Shown here: positions 16,129 to 21,622 of the stretch, one piece after another
Position numbering within the stretch: position 1 is the first letter of the stretch
Layout of the letters: every line of letters starts with the position of its first letter
The notes under the pieces: model-generated
The model's database searches: none
Told to the model about the DNA's origin: nothing
What the model saw: only the letters and a program-made list of their open reading frames with translations
Made by a program: the position numbers and the translations under genes
Source of the DNA: Pseudomonadota bacterium
Lineage (GTDB): Bacteria; BMS3Abin14
Assembly: GCA_016937135.1 (NCBI GenBank)
Contig: JAFGWO010000185.1
Span: 1 to 21,622 of the forward strand
Length of the DNA stretch: 21,622 bases
Reading direction: 5' to 3'

Positions 16129-16248
16129 GACAGGAAGCTGGACCTGTCCCGGGCTTTTTACCAAAAAAGGCGGGGAAAATGCTCGCCTAATCGTGTTAAC
16201 CGTACAGGTCAGACGGCCGCGGCAGAAAAAGACCGCGACGCTTCGCGG
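16129..16248 (+). other. Structured-looking leader region of the FHA gene
   Basis: Two short hairpins are visible in the untranslated stretch. GACAGG/CCTGTC (16129-16134/16143-16148) is followed by CCGGGC and five T (16154-16158), which is attenuator-like. CCGCGA/TCGCGG (16233-16238/16243-16248) has a CGCT loop. I recognise no known riboswitch. Frames through it give basic, low-quality peptides that I do not regard as genes. Confidence 0.25.
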
Positions 16249-16274
16249 ACCCGTGAGAGCCATAGAGGAAGAAG

Positions 16275-17480
16275 ATGAAAGACAGCAGGAGTTTTTTGAT
16301 GGATGATCCTGAACCCTCCTTTCCATTTCCGTTTCATTCCCTTGCCATGAACGATATAGCCACCAATCCCCTTATTTTCGATCAGATCCTTACAGGGGAG
16401 GGGGAAATAAAGGATTTTGAATTCGGGTATTGCCTCGCCAACGATCTGGAATCGGGACAAAAACGGTATCTGCTTTTTTTCCAGCGAAAACCTTACGCGG
16501 CGGGCATTCTGGGTCCGAGCGGGGAAACAGGCTCCACTACCCTGAGGGATTTCTTCGTCAACCTGGCCAGACGACCCAGAATGCGTCTGACCTTTCTTCT
16601 GACGGACGCGGTTCTGATCAAGTCCATCCTCGTTCTTCAGGAGAGTTCTCCCTCTATCCAGGGGGCGGCTGAATTTCTCAGGATCGAAAACCAGATCGTG
16701 GCGCTGATGGAGGGAAGAAAGGACGCCCTTGTGGCGCTCATCCAGGATGGGCGCTACAGCTTTGCCTTCGTCAAAGGGGGGAAGGTGGTGCGCGCCTATT
16801 TTAACGACCAGGTCCTCGACGCAGCAAGAGGCATGGATTGGCTCGATCTCATCAAAAGGATCGGGGAACATCGATCAAAAGGCCAGGAAATGACGATCCG
16901 GATCTATGAGAACATGAGGACCGCCCCTGCTCCGGACTACATCGAGGACAAGGAGCGCTTCCCTGACGGAGTCTTCAAATACTACACGAGACCCCTTCCG
17001 GAACTCATCCTCAGAGACCGTTTCAGGACCTTGAAGCGGGTGGACCTTACGCGGTTCCCCTTCATCATCGGGCGAAGCGCCCAGTCCGATCTTGTTCTTG
17101 CCGAATCCGGTGTTTCCAGAAGACACGCCGCCATCGAGGAGAAGGACGGGAAATTCCTCGTCCGCGATCTGGAAAGCACCAACGGTCTTTTCGTCAACGA
17201 ACATTTTACCCGGGAATTCGCCCTTCAGGATGGCGACAAGATCACCATCGGGGATTTCAACCTTCATGTGGTTTTGCCGCGATCACCCGCCGAAGATGTC
17301 AATCTCGTGCCTGCGGACAGCCAGGATGCCACCCTGGCCATGGACCGGGAATTGAGGGTCCAGATTACCTGCCCCAAGTGCGGCGCCTCGGGCAGCGTAC
17401 CGGCCAAAAAGCTCTATCTGAAAAACCGGGTCCGGATTCGTTGTCCCGGGTGCGGATTTCTCTTTGAACCTGAAAAATGA
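16275..17480 (+). CDS. FHA-domain protein with C-terminal zinc ribbon
   Basis: A 401-residue protein. The N-terminal ~200 residues (LLFFQRKPYAAGILG..., ALVALIQDGRYSFAFVKGGKVVRAYF) are unrecognised but recall PATAN/DUF4388-like beta-rich domains. The FHA domain spans ~250-335, with FIIGRSAQSDLVL (G266, R267, S268), SGVSRRHAAI, and LVRDLESTNGLFVNE, which are the residues that bind phospho-Thr peptides. A linker contains DATLAMD (Thr353), like the phospho-Thr motifs of kinase-linked FHA proteins. The C-terminus is a zinc ribbon of the MJ0042 type, with C366/C369 and C390/C393. It lies in a cluster with a Ser/Thr kinase and overlaps the next gene by ATGA. The ribosome site AGAGGAAGAAG is just upstream of ATG 16275. 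Confidence 0.85.
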   Translation: MKDSRSFLMDDPEPSFPFPFHSLAMNDIATNPLIFDQILTGEGEIKDFEFGYCLANDLESGQKRYLLFFQRKPYAAGILGPSGETGSTTLRDFFVNLARRPRMRLTFLLTDAVLIKSILVLQESSPSIQGAAEFLRIENQIVALMEGRKDALVALIQDGRYSFAFVKGGKVVRAYFNDQVLDAARGMDWLDLIKRIGEHRSKGQEMTIRIYENMRTAPAPDYIEDKERFPDGVFKYYTRPLPELILRDRFRTLKRVDLTRFPFIIGRSAQSDLVLAESGVSRRHAAIEEKDGKFLVRDLESTNGLFVNEHFTREFALQDGDKITIGDFNLHVVLPRSPAEDVNLVPADSQDATLAMDRELRVQITCPKCGASGSVPAKKLYLKNRVRIRCPGCGFLFEPEK

Positions 17481-18532
17481 ACAGGGCTGATGGACAATCC
17501 CCGTCGAGGGAGGCAATCCTTTACGAAAAAAAACCGGGCGGCGACGTCATCTGCCGTCTTTGTCCACACCTGTGCCGTATTCCCGAAGGAAAACGCGGTC
17601 TTTGCGGTGTCCGGGAAAACCGTGCCGGAACTTTGTACACCCTTGTCTACGGCAGGCTGATTGCCCGGCACGTGGACCCCATCGAGAAAAAACCCCTCTA
17701 CCATTTTCTTCCAGGGACCTTGAGCTATTCCGTTGCCACGGCCGGGTGCAATCTTTCCTGTCGTTATTGTCAGAATTACCAGATAAGCATGGAAGCCCGA
17801 TCCCTCACTCCCATTCCCGGGCAGATGGCCACCCCCGAGGAAGTGGTCGGATCGGCCCAGGCAGCAGGGTGCCTTTCCATCGCCTACACCTATACGGAAC
17901 CGACGATCTTTATGGAATTCGCCCTGGATTGCGCCTCCAGGGGAAAAGAAGCGGGTCTGGCCAATATTTTCGTGACCAACGGGTTTATGACCCCGGAAGC
18001 GGCCGCAATGGCCTCTGAAGCCATCGACGCCGCCAACATCGACATTAAAGCGGCAACGGAAGAAGGTTACCGCGCCGTCTGCGGAGGGCGTCTGCAGCCC
18101 GTCCTGGACACCGTCAGACGGTTTTACGAAAAAGGGGTCTGGATAGAGATAACCACCCTGATCATCCCGGGCTTTAACGATGACAGGGAATCCCTTGAAT
18201 CCATCGCATCCTTCATCGCGTCCCTGGACCCGGCCATTCCCTGGCACCTGTCCCGTTTCTTTCCCGCCTTCAAAATGCCCGACAGACCGCCCACCCCCGT
18301 TAAAACCCTGGAACTGGCTGAAAAGGTGGGAAAAGATGCCGGATTGAAATATGTCTATCTGGGCAATGTTTCCCGGAAAGAGGATAACACCCGCTGTCCC
18401 CGATGCGGGGAACTGCTCCTTGAGAGGTCGGGGTTTTTCCTTCTGGCCAATCGGATCACCGATGAGGGAAAATGTCCGGGATGCGGTGCCAAATTTGACG
18501 GAATGGTTAGAAAAAATAAAATAAAAACATGA
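17477..18532 (+). CDS. amrS: AmmeMemoRadiSam system radical SAM enzyme
   Basis: A 351-residue radical SAM protein of the PflA-like group. The cluster motif is CNLSCRYC (C91, C95, C98) in the family context TAGCNLSCRYCQN. An N-terminal CRLCPHLCRIPEGKRGLCGVREN supplies further cysteines, and YTYTEPTIFMEF and the SRFFPAFKMPDRPPTP block are typical of AmrS. A C-terminal extension (~305-345) has two CPxCG-type pairs (CPRCGE, CPGCGA), a probable zinc ribbon found in many but not all relatives. The usual partners, Memo-like and AMMECR1-like proteins, are not encoded in the window. The substrate is unknown. It is translationally coupled to the FHA gene. Confidence 0.9.
   Translation: MNRADGQSPSREAILYEKKPGGDVICRLCPHLCRIPEGKRGLCGVRENRAGTLYTLVYGRLIARHVDPIEKKPLYHFLPGTLSYSVATAGCNLSCRYCQNYQISMEARSLTPIPGQMATPEEVVGSAQAAGCLSIAYTYTEPTIFMEFALDCASRGKEAGLANIFVTNGFMTPEAAAMASEAIDAANIDIKAATEEGYRAVCGGRLQPVLDTVRRFYEKGVWIEITTLIIPGFNDDRESLESIASFIASLDPAIPWHLSRFFPAFKMPDRPPTPVKTLELAEKVGKDAGLKYVYLGNVSRKEDNTRCPRCGELLLERSGFFLLANRITDEGKCPGCGAKFDGMVRKNKIKT
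18495..18522 (+). promoter_or_regulatory. Possible promoter for the PD-(D/E)XK gene
   Basis: TTGACG (18495-18500, 5 of 6) and TAAAAT (18517-18522, 5 of 6) are spaced by 16 bp, inside the 3' end of the radical SAM gene. The region is markedly AT-rich compared with its surroundings. Transcription would start near 18529. Confidence 0.4.
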
Positions 18533-18576
18533 GGTTCCACGTAATTCTTAATGCTGTTTTCCGGGATTTTTAGTCT

Positions 18577-19458
18577 TTGGGAATCCAAACCCTTCAAAGG
18601 ATATGCGGGGGCAGGGGACTGGTGATCGGCCGGATCAATCCCCTGGACGATCTGCTTCTTCCTCCTTCGGGGTCGCCGGAGGACCTGCTCCTTTTTAAAA
18701 ATCTCCTGGATCACTATGCGGCGCGCCTTATCCTGAAAGAAATCCTCAAATCGGAATCCCTGGCTCAATGGAATAAAAGCAGGAAATCCGTGGAACGTTT
18801 TTGTGAACCGCAGGCCCTGGACAGTTTTCTGGAGGCTTTCGCCGGACTCGGGGTCATCCTTCAGGGAGGAAAAAGCCAGCATCCTTCTCCCTGGACGCCG
18901 GTTAAAAGTTTCGGACCGACTTACGAGTGGTATGTCTCCCGGGTTTTTTCCGACGACCTGGGGTGTCCCTCGGGCTGGGGGGTTCGCTTTGCCGGGATGC
19001 CGGCGGGAGGGGACCACGATGTCATCGCGTCCATCTCAGGGCAGTTCCTTTACCTCGAGGCCAAAACCGCCCCTCCCAAACACATTGAAAAGCCCGAAAC
19101 CTCCGCGTTCATAAGGAGGCTGTATGACATGACCCCGGATATCGCAATTTTTCATAACGATACCCATCTGAGGATGAAGGACAAGATCATACCGATGCTG
19201 GAAGAGGCAATAGGCCAGTTACGAGTCCAGCGTTGGAAGTCCAGAGGCAAAGACCTCCCTTTAAAGGTCCACCCTGCGGATTTAAACGGAGGGAATCACC
19301 GTTTTCAGCGTCTGGAAAGGGAGATCTTTCACCTGGATTCCTGTGTCTATGTGGTAAACAGCAAACCGGACCTTAAAAGGAACCTTCTGGTGATATTAAG
19401 ACATCATTTCCACGAAGGGAGTGCCGTGGTAAAAGCCCTTGAAGGGAAAGGGGAATAG
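18577..19458 (+). CDS. Uncharacterised protein with PD-(D/E)XK nuclease signature
   Basis: A protein of about 293 residues that I do not recognise as a named family. Residues 144-163 read GGDHDVIASISGQFLYLEAK. Asp148 at the end of a glycine-rich turn, a 12-residue strand-turn-strand, then Glu161-x-Lys163 is the layout of restriction-endonuclease-like PD-(D/E)XK sites, and Glu117 (TYEWYV) could be the helix acid. The N-terminal ~110 residues are helical, and the C-terminal ~90 contain DSCVYVVNSKPDL-type strand patterns. The start is uncertain: TTG 18577 has no good ribosome site, while GTG 18622 has a G-rich stretch just upstream. It lies alone between amrS and ade with its own possible promoter, so a link to defence or DNA repair is not shown by context. 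Confidence 0.6.
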   Translation: MGIQTLQRICGGRGLVIGRINPLDDLLLPPSGSPEDLLLFKNLLDHYAARLILKEILKSESLAQWNKSRKSVERFCEPQALDSFLEAFAGLGVILQGGKSQHPSPWTPVKSFGPTYEWYVSRVFSDDLGCPSGWGVRFAGMPAGGDHDVIASISGQFLYLEAKTAPPKHIEKPETSAFIRRLYDMTPDIAIFHNDTHLRMKDKIIPMLEEAIGQLRVQRWKSRGKDLPLKVHPADLNGGNHRFQRLEREIFHLDSCVYVVNSKPDLKRNLLVILRHHFHEGSAVVKALEGKGE

Positions 19459-19530
19459 GATTTTCCTTCCGCGGCATAGGGGCAGCGCCAACGAAACGCC
19501 CCTTCCCTGATTTCTGAATGAGGAGAGCAG

Positions 19531-21285
19531 ATGGAGCCTGAAGTCTTGAAGCTGCCGCACTTGACGGAACTGATTCTAGCCGCCCGCGGGGATTCCCCGT
19601 GTGATCTGGTCCTGAAAAACTGCAGGATTATCAATACGTTCACTCTCGAGATCCTCAATGGCGAGGTCGGGATCAAAAACGGGTTCATCGCCGGGGCAGG
19701 GGAGGTGGAATACGACGGGATCGATATCGTTGACCTTGACGGGGCCTATCTCGCACCGGGCTTCATCGAATCCCATTTCCACGTGGAGAGTTCCCTTCGC
19801 CGGCCCTCGGAGCTGGCCAGGCTTGTGGTGCCCAGGGGGACGACCTGCATCGTCGCGGATCCCCACGAGATAGCCAACGTCGCCGGCGTTCCCGGGATTG
19901 AGTATTTTTTAAAAGACAGCGAGGGAATCCCGCTGGATCTTTTCCTGATGGCCCCTTCATGCGTCCCTGCGACGGAGTTCGAGACGTCGGGGGCGCGGCT
20001 GGACGCCGGGGATATCGAGAGGCTCTACAGATACCCGCGGGTGATCGGTTTAGGCGAGGTGATGAATTTTCCGGGTGTCATCAACGGGGCCCCGGACATG
20101 ATGGAAAAGATCCTGGCAAGCCGGGGCAGGCCCATTGACGGCCACGCGCCCATGCTCTCGGGAAAGGAGCTTTGCGCCTACATCGCTGCCGGACCCCGGA
20201 GCGACCACGAATGCTCGGACGAGAGGGAAGCCCTGGAAAAAGTGCGTCTTGGTATGCACATCATGATCCGTGAGGGCGCCGAACCAGGCAACCTGGGGAA
20301 ACTGGCGGCCATCGTCAATGAGAAAAACCTCGACCGTTTCATGCTTTGCACCGATGACAAGCCACCCTATAAACTCTTTGAGGAAGGCCACGTAGACTAC
20401 CTCCTCAGGCAGGCGGTCCTTTCCGGCCTGGATCCCGTCATGGCCATCCGAATGGTGACGTTAAACCCCGCGCGGTATTTCGGGTTTGCCCGACGGGGGG
20501 CCGTGGCCCCCGGCTATATGGCCGACCTCGTCGTAACAGAGGACCTGGAATCCTTCAGGGCCGCCCGGGTATACAAATCCGGCCGCCTGGCAGCAGAAAA
20601 CGGCTCATCGATGTTAAAAAGCCCATCTGCCCCCCCGGATCCGGCAATCCTTAACACCATAAAGATCCAATCCCTTGAACAGGAAGACCTGACGCTGAGA
20701 TTCGGATCGGCCAAACCCGCCGCACGGGTCATGGAGCTTGTCAGGGGGACCATCCTAACCAGGCACCGGGTGGAAAAGGTCCCCGTGGACGATGCCGGAT
20801 CCTTCGTATTTGACCCGGAAACGGACCTTGCCCCTGTTTTCGTCCTGGAAAGGCATAGGGGGACCGGCAATGTCGGCAAGGGTCTCGTCCGGGGATTCGG
20901 CCTCAAACGGGGCGCCTTGGCCTCGAGCCTTGCCCACGATTCCCATAACATCATCTGCGTCGCCGCCGACAGCCAAAGCGCTTACACTGCAGTCAGGACC
21001 CTCGTGGACCACGGGGGCGGGTTCTGCGCGGCCGTGGGGGATCGCTGCACCGGGCTGGTGGACCTGGGAATTGCCGGCCTTATCCATGAGGGGACCTACG
21101 AGAGCATCCTTGAAGCTTTTAAAGACCTGGAGAAGGGAATCACGGAGACAGGATGCGCCCTGCCGCACCCGTTTTTTTACCTGAGCTTTCTATCCCTGCC
21201 GGTCATCCCCGAGCTGAAGATCACGGACAGGGGCCTCTTCGACGTCGCCGCGTTCTCGCAAGTAAACCTTGAGGTAAAAACGTAG
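19531..21285 (+). CDS. ade: Adenine deaminase
   Basis: A 584-residue amidohydrolase that converts adenine to hypoxanthine and ammonia in purine salvage. The N-terminus (LVLKNCRIINTFTLEILNGEVGIKNGFIAGAG) and metal motif APGFIESHFHVESS are characteristic; most adenine deaminases have D or E-S-H-x-H-I/V-E-S-S here. ADPHEIANV, GLGEVMNFPGVI, DGHAPMLSGKELCAYIAAGPRSDHE, LCTDDKPP and the NPARYFGF block are all intact. The C-terminal domain (~430-584) is full length (HDSHNIICVA, LPHPFFYLSFLSLPVIPELKITD...), as in the Ade family. ATG 19531 has AGGAGAG just upstream. It is the last gene before the non-coding repeat region at the right edge. Confidence 0.95.
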   Translation: MEPEVLKLPHLTELILAARGDSPCDLVLKNCRIINTFTLEILNGEVGIKNGFIAGAGEVEYDGIDIVDLDGAYLAPGFIESHFHVESSLRRPSELARLVVPRGTTCIVADPHEIANVAGVPGIEYFLKDSEGIPLDLFLMAPSCVPATEFETSGARLDAGDIERLYRYPRVIGLGEVMNFPGVINGAPDMMEKILASRGRPIDGHAPMLSGKELCAYIAAGPRSDHECSDEREALEKVRLGMHIMIREGAEPGNLGKLAAIVNEKNLDRFMLCTDDKPPYKLFEEGHVDYLLRQAVLSGLDPVMAIRMVTLNPARYFGFARRGAVAPGYMADLVVTEDLESFRAARVYKSGRLAAENGSSMLKSPSAPPDPAILNTIKIQSLEQEDLTLRFGSAKPAARVMELVRGTILTRHRVEKVPVDDAGSFVFDPETDLAPVFVLERHRGTGNVGKGLVRGFGLKRGALASSLAHDSHNIICVAADSQSAYTAVRTLVDHGGGFCAAVGDRCTGLVDLGIAGLIHEGTYESILEAFKDLEKGITETGCALPHPFFYLSFLSLPVIPELKITDRGLFDVAAFSQVNLEVKT

Positions 21286-21373
21286 ATTAATTTTCGCTTT
21301 CCGATGCCGGATTCTGAGGGGGAAGGGGGGCGCGGAGGGAAGGTCAGGGACAGAGGATCTTGCCATGGTCTTG

Positions 21374-21401
21374 ACTTTACATAATATACCTTATGCGTAA
21401 T
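21374..21401 (-). other. dif: Candidate chromosome-dimer resolution site dif (XerC/XerD site)
   Basis: Read on the - strand, the site is ATTACGCATAA (XerC arm), GGTATA (6-bp centre), TTATGTAAAGT (XerD arm). Against my recollection of E. coli dif, 22 of 28 positions agree, including CGCATAA and TTATGT and the exact 11-6-11 spacing. XerCD recombine here to resolve chromosome dimers at the terminus. It lies outside genes, ~90 bases after ade. The XerD arm faces the ade side. The call rests on pattern alone. Confidence 0.7.
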
Positions 21402-21450
21402 TATGGGTTGCCTGTTCCAGGGGCATTCTCCCATAATCACGCATAAGGTA
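21387..21450 (+). repeat. 21-bp-arm inverted repeat overlapping the dif site
   Basis: The left arm (21387-21407) and right arm (21430-21450) are reverse complements over 21 positions with a single mismatch, around a 22-base loop. The left arm contains the XerC arm and part of the centre of the dif candidate. The right arm repeats them in opposite orientation (CACGCATAAGGTA). In single strands this would fold into a long hairpin. Confidence 0.85.
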
Positions 21451-21470
21451 ATCCCCACTCCCGGGGTCAT
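21397..21470 (+). repeat. 74-bp direct repeat, copy 1
   Basis: This copy is identical over 74 bases to 21525-21598. It begins inside the XerC arm of the dif candidate and contains the 8-bp stem ATTATGGG/CCCATAAT, an XerC-like half-site ATCACGCATAA (21437-21447), and a small CCCC/GGGG stem near its end. Confidence 0.95.
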
Positions 21471-21524
21471 AAGGCTTCAGAAGGCCCCAAGGCCCATTGG
21501 CAGGCTGTCGCCAGAACGGCTTCA

Positions 21525-21598
21525 GTAATTATGGGTTGCCTGTTCCAGGGGCATTCTCCCATAATCACGCATAAGGTAATCCCCACTCCCGGGGTCAT
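21525..21598 (+). repeat. 74-bp direct repeat, copy 2
   Basis: Second identical copy, offset 128 bases from the first. It lacks the left XerC arm that precedes copy 1 but keeps the internal half-site ATCACGCATAA (21565-21575). The 54-base spacer between the copies starts and ends with GGCTTCAG (21473-21480, 21518-21525). The sequence up to the window end (21622) shows nothing further that I recognise. Confidence 0.95.
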
Positions 21599-21622
21599 TG
21601 GGCCTCATACGGGACCGAGCAC

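Larger units (their letters stand above)
21286..21622. other. Gene-free right end of the window
   Basis: The 337 bases after ade hold no convincing reading frame. 21286-21370 is purine-rich spacer with a GGGAAGGG octamer at 21320-21327. The rest is the dif candidate, the inverted repeat and the two 74-bp repeats described separately. Confidence 0.8.

Noticed and set aside
16100..16274. A GEMM (c-di-GMP) riboswitch in the FHA leader
   Set aside because: The conserved GEMM core and its tetraloop-receptor arrangement are not visible; only simple hairpins are seen.
16093..16278. A 61-codon frame in the FHA leader
   Set aside because: The peptide is low-complexity and basic, has no ribosome site, and overlaps the proposed promoter and hairpins.
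15133..16326. Long - strand open frames opposite the pentapeptide gene
   Set aside because: They are mirror frames of the repetitive pentapeptide codons, with no family match and no ribosome sites, while the + strand protein is a clear family member.
21387..21450. The hairpin as an integron attC site
   Set aside because: The GTTRRRY / RYYYAAC core sites of attC are not visible, and the arms match Xer half-sites better.
21397..21598. The two 74-bp repeats as a CRISPR array
   Set aside because: The repeat is far longer than CRISPR repeats, only two copies and one 54-base spacer are seen, and no cas gene is present.

Overview
The window reads as a GC-rich bacterial chromosome segment, most like a Desulfobacterota / former Deltaproteobacteria-type organism. 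That assignment is an inference from gene content: PATAN/DUF4388-type signalling proteins, a CsgG-like lipoprotein, a membrane-anchored Ser/Thr kinase, an FHA protein and AmrS. No rRNA or other taxonomic marker is present. Every convincing gene is on the + strand, and many are packed with 4-bp overlaps or a few bases between them, so the window looks like one co-oriented replichore arm. No tRNA, rRNA, CRISPR array or transposase gene was seen.

Left part (1-3929), housekeeping: the 3' end of thiL, a thiD-like kinase gene, a 29-codon TTG-start gene for a bS22-like (AURKAIP1/COX24-type) basic protein, a LOG-like nucleotide-binding protein, miaB, and a bifunctional-nuclease-family (DUF151) protein overlapping miaB by 4 bp.

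Middle left (4002-8809), a probable signalling operon: a VanZ-like membrane protein; a GAF-like protein with a dead GGDEF motif (GNFRF) and a DICT-like C-terminus; a multidomain protein with a receiver that lacks its phospho-acceptor Asp, a PATAN-like domain and a GTPase-like tail without a P-loop; an intact CheY-like receiver; and a CsgG-family lipoprotein.

Middle (9011-12351): a PlsC-type acyltransferase and an MFS transporter (ATGA overlap), a secreted or anchored SH3b protein, and a PHP-domain metal hydrolase. Good sigma70-like promoters lie before the last two.

Middle right (12497-18532): a membrane-anchored protein with helical TPR-like repeats and a complete C-terminal Ser/Thr kinase, a pentapeptide-repeat protein, an FHA plus zinc-ribbon protein with a possible phospho-Thr motif, and an AmmeMemoRadiSam-type radical SAM enzyme. 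Kinase and FHA protein plausibly work together.

Right part (18577-21622): an unrecognised protein with a PD-(D/E)XK nuclease signature, adenine deaminase, and then about 340 bp without genes. That last stretch holds the most interesting signal: a 28-bp site matching the Xer recombination site dif (22 of 28 positions identical to my recollection of E. coli dif), overlapped by a 21-bp-arm inverted repeat and two identical 74-bp direct repeats. Each repeat carries a further XerC half-site with a diverged XerD half. This suggests the chromosome terminus and possibly the edge of an element that integrates through XerCD. GGGNAGGG (KOPS-like) octamers on the + strand clearly outnumber those on the - strand, consistent with replication running rightwards to this site.
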